Assembly (NCBI GenBank): GCA_050084985.1
Contig: JBITNC010000001.1
Coordinates: forward strand, 173,228,001 to 173,292,000
Length of the DNA: 64,000 nt
Direction: 5' to 3'
Source: Nageia nagi
Lineage: Eukaryota; Pinophyta
Position numbers and translations under genes: made by a program. Shown in pieces: positions 19,619 through 30,887 of the stretch. Position 1 is the stretch's first letter, and every line of letters starts with the position of its first letter. The notes below the pieces were generated by a model. It did no database searches. It was given only the letters and a program-made list of their open reading frames with translations, and was not told the DNA's origin.

Positions 19619-20115
19619 GTGTACCAAAATACATAAACAAGCACTTACATTCATCGAAGATGAACTTCTTAGCAAAGAGGTTATTGATAAATTTTTAGCT
19701 ATTCACATTCATGTCAATATCATGGGAAAGATAGTAAATGCATTAGTAGATGATGGTGTAGGTTTGAATATATGTTCTCTATAATTCTACAAAAAATTTG
19801 GAAATAAATTAATGAGTCAATCGCAATAAAAAGGTACAAGATTACAAGGTTTTATAATAGAAGAAGATTATGCATTGGCCACATTATCCTTCCTATTCTG
19901 TTGAGATCAAAAAGTGTGGAGGTAATAACATATGTTCTTGAAAAGAAGTTTCCCTATGATATCCTTCTTGGTATACCATGGATTCATACAATGAGGTGCG
20001 TATCATTAAGTTTATATTGATTATTGAAATTTAATCATGAAGGATAAGATTATGTTATCAAAGTTGTAGATGATCCTACGCATACGATTAGGAGCATTGG
20101 AAATGTTATCACCTC
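19619..20115 (+). pseudogene. Tat-B aspartic protease
   Basis: The first part is ALTFIEDELLSKEVIDKFLA, then VNIMGKIVNALVDDGVGLNI, where the active site reads DDG. A frameshift and stops follow, with FPYDILLG-like text at about 19945-19975 and a degraded GIPWIHTMRCV. It is the uninterrupted counterpart of 1-494 and shows where Copia-1 entered Tat-A. It starts right after the LTR end, so gag and the PBS have been lost. Confidence 0.75.
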
Positions 20116-20990
20116 TTATAAATACATAGAGATATAAGAAGATTCTGAAGAAGATGAAGAGGATGCCAATATGTAGTTATACAAAGAAATAGGTGTTGGT
20201 ACCTATGTAGTCAACTAGAAGGTGATAGAAAAAGAAATCACAATTTTTGGAAGATGTAATACTTTATGAAAAGATCAATGCTCACATTGAATACAACATT
20301 TGTATAGATGTTAACACTCAGAAGAGAGTAAGCGCTTGCATTGCACTACTTGCTCAAAATATGGTTATTCCCAATCCCAGTCTAAAATGATAGTATGAAA
20401 GAGTTATTATATAACAAAAAAACATCATAGTCTACTACAAAAAGTGATGAAGAATCCAAATGGGTGGCTACTTGTGCAAAAGTCAAGAAAGAAAGGAATT
20501 AGAATAAGAAATAGTGATGAATCTTCAACTTTAGCTAGCCATGGTGACAAATTAGGGACAAAGTCAAATGAGTAGATAGTGAACATGGTTGAGTTGGTGC
20601 CTAAAAATTCAAATAATGATAAAACAAAATAGAATACACATGCCCATGCTAGAGGCAATGCTAACATTGTAATCAACATTTGCATTGAGAATACATACTA
20701 GGATTTCAGCTACTCCTTATTAGAAAAGATAGTTTCAAGGTTTATAGATATGTTTAAGATAGATGACATGCTTCTACACATGTTGGGGGCATACTATCAG
20801 TTCAAAAAGTTTCATCCTAAGAGACAAGGTAAAATAACATTCCATTCTCATTCATATTTTGGAGAGGATATGGATGACATAATAGGTTCTTCCCTGCTAC
20901 ACTAGCTTACCTTCATTTTTTCTCAAGTAGGAGTAGGCTAGGTAGCTAGGGATAGGTGTGTGTGTATATTTGTGTGTTCTTATGACATGG
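20116..20990 (+). pseudogene. Tat-B protease-RT spacer
   Basis: Broken frames with acidic (EDSEEDEEDAN-like, 20130-20175) and Asn/Cys-rich peptides (NICIDVNTQKRVSACIAL at about 20300-20350, and NIVINICIENTY at about 20667). The end at 20715-20905 matches MLDKVVSKIVDVCE-type text of Tat-A. The G-patch-like motif of Tat-A is not recognisable here. Confidence 0.55.
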
Positions 20991-21009
20991 TTTATCTTAT
21001 GGTATAATA

Positions 21010-21650
21010 GGAATGGGGGCATTGCCTAATATTTATCAACCCAGTGATGAAATATCTTAGTTAAATGAACCTCTAGTTAAGATAGACATTGGTACTAAAG
21101 ATATGCCACACATAGTTTAGATTGGAAATGGAATTGTTAGTGATGAAAAGGTTAAATATCGATAATTTATTAAAACATTTGGAGATATATTTACTTAGGA
21201 ATATAGTGATATGACTAGATTGGATCCTTCCTTTGTGACTCATGATTTGGTTGTTCATGAAGATGCTAAGCTAGTACAACATAAAAGAAGGTATATGCAT
21301 CATAAGCATGCTTTGTTAGTTAATAAGGAAATAGATATGTATCTTAAGGTTGTTTTCATTGAACTAAGTGATTATTAATCATGGTTGTATAACATTGTTC
21401 CTTCTATGAAACCAAATGGAGAGATTAGATGTTTCACAAATTTTACATATTTGAACAAGGTTTACTAAGAAGTGTATTTTTGGGGTACCAAATGGAAAAT
21501 TGTTGGGATACATTGTATATAGAAGAGGAATAAAGATTGATCCCAAGAATGTCAAAGCTATCATGTATATGCCTCCTCCCAAGAATATAAAATAAATTAG
21601 AAGTTTCTAATGAAAATTACAATTAGTCAAAATATTTATAGCTTAGTTAG
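21010..21650 (+). pseudogene. Tat-B reverse transcriptase with palm domain deleted
   Basis: The fingers start is present: YSDMTRLDPSFVTHDLVVHE near 21205, and a FTNFTYLNKVY version of the DFRDLNKAY box at about 21430-21465. The next bases jump to EVYFWGTKWK/KCIFGVPNGK-type text (21470-21500), which lies about 130 residues later in Tat-A. The catalytic YVDD box is therefore missing. The thumb (KIDPKNVKAIMYMPPPKNIK) and connection follow. The deletion junction is at about 21466. Confidence 0.8.
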
Positions 21651-21659
21651 TAACTAGAA

Positions 21660-22450
21660 TAACTACTTTCTCTCATTTTCTCAAGAAGGGTAAGAAGTTT
21701 GTTTGTACTGAAGCATGCTAAAAAGCATTTGATCATATCACAAGATACTTACTTCATCCTCATATTTTGTAACCTATTGATCATTAAAGGCATTTATAAT
21801 TGTATATTTTAGTTACAAATTAAGCTATAATAATTATTTTGGTAAAAATTGATAATTAAAACAAAGAAAGGGTTGTGTATTATATGTCCAAAACATTGCA
21901 TGATGTGAAAATAAGGTATACTCGAATTGAGAAGTTATGTTTTTCCATTGTTTATACCACTTAAAAGTTAAGTCATTATCTAATTTCCAATACCAATCAT
22001 ATAGTAGCTCAAGTTGATCCATCGAGGTATCTACTCTCTAAACCTCAATTGCAAGGAAGGCCTATCAATTGAATAATGGAATTACAAGAATTTGATCTCA
22101 TTTATATGCATATAAAAATGATTAAAGGATAGGTTATTGTTGAAATGTTTATTGAGGTACCATGTGAAAATTCTTCTTCAAGCAAAAAGCAGTTTCAAGA
22201 TGAACTTGTGGCATGGGTTGAGGGATATGATGAGAAAAAATGGAAACTATATTTTGATGGTTCTAAGTGCCTCAAAGGGGCTAGGGAAGGCATTGTATTG
22301 GTATCTCCTAAAGGTCACATTATTCCAATCACTTATAAGTTAAATTTTAAGTGTACTAACAACATGGCTGAGTATGAGACTTTGGTATTGGGTTTGAAGG
22401 CTTTTATCAAGTTAAATATAAAGAATTTGCAGATCTATGGTGATTTATAG
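21660..22450 (+). pseudogene. Tat-B RNase H pair
   Basis: The first RNase H is heavily stopped (RVVYYMSKTL at 21870-21900, and VAQVDPSRYLLSKPQLQG at about 22005). The second, Tat-type RNase H lies in an open stretch, 22145-22450. KWKLYFDGSKCLKGAREGIV holds Asp, YKLNFKCTNNMAEYETLVLG holds Glu, and LQIYGDL holds the next Asp before a stop that fits a Gln codon. Three of four catalytic carboxylates are thus seen in one open frame. Confidence 0.8.
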
Positions 22451-22559
22451 CTTGTTAGAAAATATGAAAAGCTACAACCATACAAGAATTTGGTAACAAG
22501 GATGGTAGAAAGATGATTTCAAAAAGTTAAATTTGAGAATATTCTAAGAAATATTAACA

Positions 22560-23720
22560 AATTTGTTGATACCATAGCCAATGCCACTTCTTTGACACCT
22601 ATTACTATTAAAGATGAGGAAACTATCATCAAAATAAATAATCTCATGAATCATTATTTCATAGATGAGGTTAACTTCTCTAAGAAAGCGCCAATTGTAT
22701 ATGTTATTCTTCCATTGCATGAATGGTATGCTAACATATACAACTTCTTAAAATATGGAGAGATTTTGGATTCATATCACAATAGGTTTTTGAAGAGAAG
22801 ACTCAAGCAAATAACAACAATGCATGTTGTTATTAGTGATATTTTTTATATAAGGTCTTTTGATGGAACATTTCTTAGATGCTTAACTGGAAAAGAAACT
22901 AGTCAAGTTATGGAAAAAGTGCATGATGGCATAAGTGGAGGATACTTTAATGGTAAAGTTATATTTCATAAGATTTTGATATTAGTTATTATTGACAATA
23001 TATAGAAAAAGATTGCATACTTCATGTTAAGAAATGTGAGAAATGTCAAAAGCATGCTAACTTAAGATTGGCTCCTTCAAGTGAATTAGCTACAATGATT
23101 TCTCCTTGATCATTTGCTATTTGGGCTTTAGATCTAGTTGGAGTTATTAATCTTAAATATAGTAAATATCATAAGTTTATTTTAGTTTCTATTAAATATT
23201 TCAATAAATGGGAAAAAGTGATACCTTTAAGATCATCAAGGGTCCTCAAATTATGAAAAGTTTGATTGATAATATCATTGCAAGATTTGGTGTTCCATCT
23301 CACATAATCATATATAATGGCAAGAATTTTAGAACCAATAATGTCAAGGAATTTTGTAAAGAATTAAAGATAAAATAAAAATTTTCATCAATAATTATCC
23401 CTAAGGCAATGGACAAGCTGAAGCAACCAACAAGACCATTGTAAATATTTTGTACAAGAATATCAAAAATCATCATAGAGATTGGCATTCATAGTTAATA
23501 TATGCACTATGGGCTTATAGAAAAAGCATCATATAAATAATAATATGTACTCCATTTTTATTACTTTATGGGGATGAGACAATACTTCCATTGGAATTAG
23601 ATTTATCCATATATTGTTAAGATAAAATATCCTAATGTAGTATACAAATTGGCAACTATAGATGTAAAAGAAAATAAATTTTCTACTAATGCTAGGCATA
23701 TGAAACCCTTTGATACATAA
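22560..23720 (+). pseudogene. Tat-B integrase, tail deleted
   Basis: Open from 22592 to 23005: the N-terminal extension, then EKVHDGISGGYFNGKVIFHK with both His of the zinc finger. Past a frameshift come CEKCQKHAN (both Cys) and ALDLVGVINLKY (first Asp, about 23130). GVPSHIIIYNGKNF-type text follows at about 23290, with Tyr-Asn in place of the usual Ser-Asp. At about 23607 the sequence jumps from LPLELDLSI to YIVKIKYPNVVYKLATI; Tat-A has about 250 bp between these points. It ends with the HMKPFDT box near 23700. Confidence 0.8.
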
Positions 23721-25495
23721 AATAAGCATGTAAATTTTATTTTGTTAGGTATTGTTTCATCAATAACCTATGCATATGTCTAATATAATTCTCTTAGTTT
23801 CATTTTCATTTTGTTATCCTAGCGCTAGCACTAGCATTATATGCATTTTTCAACTATATATCACAGTGCTCATGTTGGTCTTTTTGATGATTCATGATGA
23901 TTAGAAAATGATTTGATTTCATCAATATCATAGGTGTCTTTTAGTTTAGTACAATTTGTAAGTTCAAATTCTCACAGTAGTCTAATTCAATCTACCAGTT
24001 TGGATTTATCAATAGTACAATTGATACCTTAGGAAACAAGGAAATCTACTAAGAATAAATTACAATTTAACAAGATGCATTTTTGCATTTTTTGATGTAA
24101 AAAAATTCAAGATTAAGTTCTCTTAGTGGTCTCAATTTCCATGTTGATGGTAGCAACCATGCTAATCCTAGTGTTTGCACTAAGCATTAAACTTGCATCA
24201 TGGTCATCAATGGTAAGGTCAGTATTGCTTTTTGAACCATTATTATATCTTCACATTTATAATGAATTTATGTAGACTATTTCCTATAATCATATTTTGT
24301 AAAAGAGTATGTAAATTTGCTTCATTTCAAAATATTATTATGTCCTTGTTGGATGGCCATTAAATAACCATCACTATTTTATTATGATGTCCTTGTTGGG
24401 TGGACATTAAATAACCATCACTATTTTATGATCATGTTTTTGTTTGATGGATGTTAAATAACCATCACTATTATACGATCATGTCCTTGTTGTTTGGACT
24501 CTAAATAATCATCATTATTTTATGATTATGTCCTTGTTGGGTGGATGTTAAATAACCATCACTACTTTATGATCACATCCTTGTTGGGTGGAATTTAAAT
24601 ACCCATCACTATTATTGCTATATATCTTTATTGGGAAGACATTGATAAAATCCTATATTTCTAAGATATGACAACTCCATGGGTTAGGAATTTACCATAC
24701 TATGTAACTTTACTAGGAAGACATTGATTAAATCCCATATTTCTAGAATATGATAACCCCTTGGGTTGGGAATCTATCACTTTATCACTTTAGACATCCA
24801 TGAATAGGGCATCCTTTTCTTCTATGAAAATGTGCATCCATGAATAGCGCAACTTGTTACTTCCATGACGATGTGACCCTCATTTGAGCTTAGCACCTTT
24901 GTTGGTTAGGTTTAAACTAACCATAACCATGATAGTTATTTATGATTATATGTATGTATATATGAATGAGGCATTAGATATTTCTATGATGACTTGCATC
25001 TATGAATAGGATATTTGGTGCTTTCATGATGAAATGTGCATATTATATTAATTTCATCCTCTTTATTTATTACTATATCATTTATGATGAAATGTTGCAT
25101 ATAAGTCTATGAAAGGGATGCTTGGTTCTTTTGTGATGATTTTTATCCATGAATAGGGAATTGAGTATTACCATGATGATATTATGCACTTATGATGATT
25201 ATTTCTCTCATTATCTATGCTATATATTTTAGAGTTTATGATCACATGTTTGTTTGGAAGATGTTATTTTTTATATTTCATTTTTCAGGTCATTGTTTTC
25301 TCTTGGTTGTTCTCAATTCATGGATAGCCATTCCACTTCACAACCAAGGCAAAGAGGGCATCATATATCATTAATCCTTGATGATTGGACAATTTATTGC
25401 AAAACCAATTAAGTATCAAATTTTTCTTCTCTTTCTTATTTGCTTCCTTTGGAAGCATAATTTCATTTCAAATGATTTCATTTCATTATACTTAC
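23721..25495 (+). other. 3' untranslated region of Tat-B
   Basis: No gene is recognised. It has GCTAGC-type phrases at 23820-23850 and 24150-24190, a minisatellite (24330-24660), and two near-copies of TTACTAGGAAGACATTGAT-containing text (24640-24790). The end ACAACCAAGGCAAAGAGGG matches Tat-A. Confidence 0.6.
24330..24660 (+). repeat. Minisatellite of about 58-62 bp, six copies
   Basis: Units of CTTGTTGGGTGGACATTAAA + TAACCATCACTATTTTATGATCATGT start near 24343, 24389, 24448, 24507, 24528 and 24588, with point changes. The Tat-A array uses a related unit (TTGGGTGGACGTTAAATAACC at 11027). Confidence 0.8.
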
Positions 25496-25504
25496 AAAGG
25501 GGGC
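25496..25504 (+). other. Polypurine tract of Tat-B
   Basis: AAAGGGGGC directly before the LTR-like sequence starting ATCTATTACC. Confidence 0.6.
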
Positions 25505-26270
25505 ATCTATTACCACCCAATTTTGGTCCCCTTAAGGTTGCCCCACTTAGGTGTTATACTATATTGATCTTATATCATATTGTTGGAGTTATTATTGGTC
25601 CTTTATCATGTAATCTTCTTATTTTTGTGCTAGGCACCCCAACATCAGTGCTAGCCTTCTTAAATAACAATTGAAGGTTATCTTGCATATATAAAGGTAA
25701 GAATAATTGTATTAAAATTTATCAAGATTTCACATCTCTATAGCTACTACCACTTCAATTTTAGGTATTTCTTAATGTTTCCTATTGAAATTGGGATCTT
25801 GTTACCACACACATATCTATCATTCCATATTTCATAATTATATATTTGGCTTGAATTTTTGATATTTTGTTGTGATTGATTCTTGGTGGCAAACTCTACC
25901 TGACTAGACGTTCGATGTATATACTATCATGTGTGCCTACATTGTTATTCATAACCTAGTGTCTATGTTATTATGAGCATCTGTACTATCATTATTTTTT
26001 GTTATGCTCTATGGGGTTCTCACATGAAGGTCACTTATCTTTGATAAGTTCTTTTCTACATATAATCAACTTATCTTAGGTAAAGTCTTACCAATATTTA
26101 TCTTTCACTTGATTCCTTTCTATTTTGTATGTGTGTTTCATTATATTGATATCTTAATCCAATAATTTGTTATTCATTGTTACATTTATAATTATGTTAT
26201 TATATATTTTCCTTATATTTTCCATTATTTATATGTTGAATATATAATTTAAATAACTAGGATAATACAT
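25505..26270 (+). repeat. Tat LTR (right copy)
   Basis: Its left part matches 11875-12289 and its right part 19271-19600, which shows that Gypsy-1 split the middle copy. Exact ends are uncertain because the LTR lacks an obvious TG...CA pair and the right flank is another element. Confidence 0.7.
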
Positions 26271-26299
26271 GCATGTGAAGTGTTTTACCTTAGTCTCCA

Positions 26300-27430
26300 C
26301 TTAGGTTATCCTTGGGGTCACTAAAAATATTACAACAATCATACAAAGCCTTTTTTCATCCTATATCCATGTGTTTCTTTTTCTTTATCCTCAAAACTTT
26401 GAGGTTGTTATACATACATTTATTCATCTAAGTACCCATTTAAAAAAGCAATTTTTACATCCAAGTGATGTACAATCAAACTTCTTTTAGGATCCAAGGA
26501 AAGAACCATTCTCATAATATCTTACCTAGCTACAAGTGCAAAAGTTTCTTTATAATCAATTTCATACCTTTGTGTGAAATGTTTAACCAAAAACTTAGCC
26601 TTGTGTCTCAAAATATTGCCATCATTGTTATACTTAGTATTAAAGAACCATTTGAGACCCACATATTTCTTTCCCTTGGGTACTTCTACAAGTTTCCAAG
26701 TATCATTTTTTCGATGGAATTGATCTCCTCTTTCATTGTTGTTATCCAAACATCATTAAAATAAGATTTTTAAAATATGGAGATTTTAAATCAATAATAA
26801 TCATCAAAGCATAATTAAAAATATCACCTTTTGGCTCACCTTTATCTTCAACACCATACATATGCATATTCTCAAGCCTTTTAATAATTTGATCAATTCT
26901 TTAAGCTTAACCTATAGTAATTCTTTTATGGAAATTATTTCCTAAAACTTGAGTAGGAGGATGAATTTTAAGTGGCATTTCCCCCCTTTTTGTCTGAATA
27001 ACATCTAAAAATATGTTTGGAGAATCATCACTTGAAGAGGAATTTGAAGTGCTTTATTTGGGACTATTTGAAGGGCTAGTTGGTGGAAATGATTGAACTA
27101 GTTGTAAATTGGGTTATACACAAGGCTACACACTTGGGGAACTTATACCATTTCTTCCATATTAAACATAATATTTTTGTATGGCCATATACTCCCCCTT
27201 CATAAAAATGACATGTATACAAATCATAAGTTTATGATTTTTTGGGTTATAAAGCCTATGGGCTTTACTATTTTCATAATAACCAATAAAAATATATGCG
27301 TACCTCATAGTATCACACTTCTTCCAAAATTCATCAACCACATGAGCATAATACAAATAACCGAAAACTTTAAAATGATTAACATTATGTAAAGCCTAAT
27401 TCCCTACACTTAGATCACTAAACACACCTT
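26300..27430 (-). pseudogene. Copia-4: copia pol fragment (integrase end to RT start)
   Basis: Reading from 27430 down: the integrase tail ENSKAHRLYNPKNHKLMICI with VIFMKGEYMAIQK (27356-27162), a damaged linker, then RT start NDTWKLVEVPKGKKYVGLKW and YEIDYKETFALVAR (26749-26522). LDVKIAF follows near 26450 and KKALYD near 26350. The palm with the YVDD box is not reached. The text differs from Copia-2, so it is another copia lineage. Gag, protease and LTRs are absent. It may be the remnant of a larger insertion next to the Tat-B LTR. Confidence 0.85.
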
Positions 27431-28136
27431 GTTAACAATCTCAAGGAACTTAACCTTTACCGTTAAATTTTCATAGGATGTGATGATTTGACAAGCTCAA
27501 GAAATGAGAATGAATTCCTTAGTATTTAAGTCTTGATGTGAAAATTGTATCTATATACCTAAAAGGAAAATAAATAATGTTAATAGAGACCTCAAATCAT
27601 AAATACATGAGACTTTGTGGTTGATCAAGTAGCGAAAGGCCCTGCCTAAATAAGATAGTAGGTCTCCTAGCCTTTAATCACAAAGATAATAGAAATGATA
27701 ATTATACCTATGATATAAGATAACATGCCTTTTGATAAATGAAATGATAATATCCAAATACTATTGATAATATTTGATGCAAGATTATGATAAATGATAA
27801 TCCTATGATAATGATTTTGATAACAATGTATTATGATCAAGATTATATGATAATAAATAATCTAAGTACAATAAATCTACAAAATAATGCCTAAAATGTC
27901 TAAACCCTAAGTCCAAACAATAGTTCCAAACCTTAGGTAGGGTATGCCTAATATTCCACACAATGATGCAAATCTACCAATTAATATGTCTAAAGGTGGA
28001 TACAAAAGGTTGATGAAGATCCCAAACTATGGTCCAAAATCTATCCAAAAACCCAATAGATCTTAAATTAGCCATAAATAATCAATAAATAATACAATTA
28101 CCTCAATCCATTATATAATATGAGATATTGAGGTTT
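27431..28136. other. Unassigned AT-rich stretch left of Tat-C
   Basis: No gene is seen. 27700-27860 is rich in GATAAT/TGATAA words, like 47640-47720 on the far side of Tat-C. Both flanks could therefore be halves of one older sequence. Confidence 0.4.
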
Positions 28137-28155
28137 TGTAGACACCTAAGAATGA

Positions 28156-28186
28156 CCCCTCTTTTGTAAATGAAAGAGGGGAATAA
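28156..28186. other. Hairpin near the start of Tat-C LTR
   Basis: CCCCTCTTT and AAAGAGGGG form a perfect 9-bp stem. The 3' LTR keeps it with one mismatch (46396-46424). Confidence 0.75.
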
Positions 28187-28360
28187 AATTTTAGGCAAAC
28201 AATAAAGTTTGCTAGATTCTCTTGATCAATAGCAATCTAGTACAATTGCTAGCGATCATATCCGATCATTGGCACCTGATGGGTAATCGCTAATGATCCT
28301 ATAAATAGAAAACACATAGAAAAAAATAGAAAAATTAAGCATCAAGGAAACAAGCTAATA

Positions 28361-28385
28361 GATCAAGGATGAGTCATCCTTGATC
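28361..28385. promoter_or_regulatory. 12-bp perfect palindrome around TGAGTCA in Tat-C U3
   Basis: GATCAAGGATGA, G, TCATCCTTGATC. The centre is TGAGTCA, the GCN4/bZIP-type core. The 3' LTR (about 46594-46613) keeps only the right arm and has CGGAGTCA. A second imperfect palindrome follows at 28395-28422 (CATGGAT-ATA-ATCCATG inside CCTTG...CAAGG). Confidence 0.6.
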
Positions 28386-28485
28386 CTATGTTTTCCTTGC
28401 ATGGATATAATCCATGACAAGGCTGGATGAGATTTTTTATCTAGCCTTACCTTCCAAAATAGCACTAATGCTACCTTGGAAAATT

Positions 28486-28493
28486 TATAAATA
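28486..28493 (+). promoter_or_regulatory. TATA box of Tat-C LTR
   Basis: TATAAATA followed by AGACCCTTCCCATA; the 3' LTR has TATAAATAAGGCCCTTACC at the same place. An upstream TATAAATA near 28302 is not kept in the 3' LTR. Confidence 0.7.
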
Positions 28494-28966
28494 AGACCCT
28501 TCCCATAGAGGAGAGAGAGAGAGAGAGAATGAAATGCAACCTTATGTTGTTGAATTGTATCTAGATTGCCAAGTACATTTTAGTTTACGATTTTTGCTTA
28601 TATGCATGTTTATTTATTATAATCTTAGAGCATGAGCAAGTATGTTTGTTGGGTTGTTGGTTTTTGTATGTGTAGGATTCCAATCCTAGCAACTGATTAA
28701 AGCAAAGATAATCCAAGGAGTTATCAAGGAAGAAGCAATTAGAATTATTCTTGTTGTAGGTTCAATTAAATGATATCTGGATCTTGAAGACAACAGCAAA
28801 GAATGGCCTCCAAGAGGCCTATATTACACATTGTACTAAAGCTCTCCATTGTGAGGCAATCTGTAATCAAAATTAAGGTTTATTTAGAGATCAATAAAGA
28901 GTTTTTTTTTGTTGTGATATCTTTTATTTTTGCATTCTTGCAAAGTTATTTTTTGAGTAAACATTT

Positions 28967-28984
28967 TGGCACTAAAAGGAGGGT
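28967..28984 (+). other. Primer binding site candidate of Tat-C
   Basis: TGGCACTAAAAGGAGGGT lies three bases after the LTR end. The TGGC start fits a tRNA-derived PBS, but I cannot assign the tRNA. Confidence 0.5.
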
Positions 28985-29099
28985 CTCACATACAAGCTAC
29001 ACTAAAAATGAGGTGTAGGGGGTATTTCTTGCTATTTATATTTCATTTTTTGTCTTTTGTGTTTATGGAATTGTTACTAAAACTTGTACTATTTTTTTT

Positions 29100-29225
29100 C
29101 TTTGCTTTATGTCTATGTGATCACCAATGATCTGTATCAGGTGCCAACAATTTGTATTGGAATGCTAATGACTTGTATTGAAATGCCAACGATTTGTACT
29201 AGATCGCTAGTGGCTATATGTGAAA
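29100..29225 (+). repeat. 21-bp degenerate tandem repeat in Tat-C leader
   Basis: Four to five units of the type CCAACGATTTGTACTAGATCG. Much of this text (CATCAGGTGCCAAT, TTGTACTAGATTGCTA) also occurs in the LTR at 28215-28300 in reverse orientation. Confidence 0.65.
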
Positions 29226-29763
29226 ATCTAAAAACATCATCAACTCAAAAAATAAGGTATAAGTTTCAATTTTTATGAATCCTAAAAGTGTAATATAGGC
29301 ATTAAAAAAATGAAAAATGGAAAAGAAACCCTTGTTTGTGATTTCTTTTGCCTAGATTGCATATAGGAGGCGTAGATGTATAATTAAGGAATATGCATTG
29401 TTCATTTGCTTTATTTGAATAAATTATATGAATTATTTATCTTTGTGGGATTTGGGAATGATAAATAAAATCACTTATACTTTATTTGATACCCACATAT
29501 GCTCTCCCATTACGATGAAAGGCAACCTTAGCTGATCAGAATGGGTATAATGGGAAAGGAGTAAATGAACTCTTTTTTCCTTTTTTCACTCTTTATCACT
29601 AAAATTGGTAAATAATTTTCACTAAGTCACTTCTGCACTTGAAACGAGGAATTAATTTTCATTTAAAGAATGGAATGAATATCAAATCAATTTACCAGGG
29701 TAAAGGTAAACTCAAAACATATTAAGTTGGTTAATTTACTAGGTGGGTGCTTTTCCTTTCACA

Positions 29764-30062
29764 TTAATACTCTTCAATGGTCTACCTCATTACTTCAGAA
29801 TAAGGTTGAAGGATGTTAATTTGAAGAGGAGTTAAAGAACCTAATTTAAGAAAATCTATTACACATTAAAACTCTTCCTATCTACCTTACCATTCTAAAA
29901 GGAGGTCAAAGGATTGTGACTTGAAGGGGAGTTAAAGAACCTCATATAAAGAATTTATCTCACATTAAAACTCTTCTTATCTACCTTACCACTTTGAAAG
30001 GAAGTCAAAGGATTGTGACTCAAAAAGGGATTAAAGAACCTCACTTAATTACTTTGACACAT
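29764..30062 (+). repeat. 98-bp tandem repeat, three copies
   Basis: Units begin TTAAAACTCTTCTTATCTAC and contain AAAGGATTGTGACT and TTAAAGAACCTCA. They start at about 29764, 29867 and 29965. Confidence 0.8.
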
Positions 30063-30887
30063 GGAAGGAATAAATGAATTTCATTAAAGCTTGGTTAAAT
30101 AATTGCACTAAATGGAAAATGAATCTATGGGTTATATAAAGATCTCACTAATTAAAATATTTCTTATCTCACACTAAATAAAACATAATTAAAGGACATG
30201 TATGTTGGGTTGGGGTGTAGCTATCATAAGTTCTTTATTCCTAGTATATATGTATGATACCTTCTTGAAATGAGTATCAATGAGTTGGAGGTGATGACCA
30301 ACCAATGATTCTATATTCCTTGGACACCCACCAATCTACACCATGAACCATAGAGCTAAACCTAACGATGAATACCAGGTTCTAGGGTAAAAGTAGTCAC
30401 TTTCTATTGGGAAAATATAAAAAAGGAGGCTATGCTTGGATCCCATTATCAATATAGTCTTTAGTGGCATTCCCTGAGCCCTATTGCACTAAAGGGACCA
30501 CTTTAGGTACCAAGTCAATACTTCACCATAGATTACTTATAGGATTCTAGCATACCTTTGTTTTAACACTTGACTAGAAAAAACCAATCTAAGAAAATTA
30601 AGAAAAAATAAAATAAATCATTCACATCATTTATTAAAGAAAAAATAATTCAATTTATTAAACAAAATTAGACAAGATAACCACACTGCAAAGGTAAGTT
30701 ATAAATAGGTTGTTTGTGCATATATTTTCTTTTTCTCGATAATATAAAAGCCAAAAATAAAATATAATTGCTATGAATGATGTATGTCATCTTTTCCTTA
30801 CCTAATCAAAAATCAAAACCAAAATAAGAATAGAAATGTGTAAGGTTCTTAAAATAACAAAAGATAATAGTTAATACTCGTTCTCAA

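Larger units (their letters stand above)
19601..25504 (+). mobile_element. Tat-B: second Tat body, with internal deletions
   Basis: Same order and sequence family as Tat-A: protease, spacer, RT remnant, RNase H pair, integrase, 3' region with minisatellite. Differences: protease follows the LTR within about 20 bases (no leader, PBS or gag), the RT palm is deleted at about 21466, and about 250 bp of the integrase tail is deleted near 23607. It shares the LTR at 11875-19600 with Tat-A. Confidence 0.8.
28137..28963 (+). repeat. 5' LTR of Tat-C
   Basis: It starts TGTAGACACCTAAGAATGAC and ends TTTTGAGTAAACA. It matches 46377-47189 end to end with moderate divergence. It contains several palindromes, a conserved TATA box (28486-28493) and a (GA)9 run (28511-28528) that is shorter in the 3' LTR. 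Confidence 0.9.
28985..30887 (+). other. Untranslated leader of Tat-C
   Basis: 1.9 kb between PBS and the gag ATG with no supportable gene. It includes the 21-bp repeats and a 98-bp minisatellite (29764-30062). Confidence 0.6.

Noticed and set aside
28302-28309. Upstream TATAAATA in the Tat-C 5' LTR as promoter
   Set aside because: Not kept in the 3' LTR (TATAAACA); the box at 28486 is kept in both.
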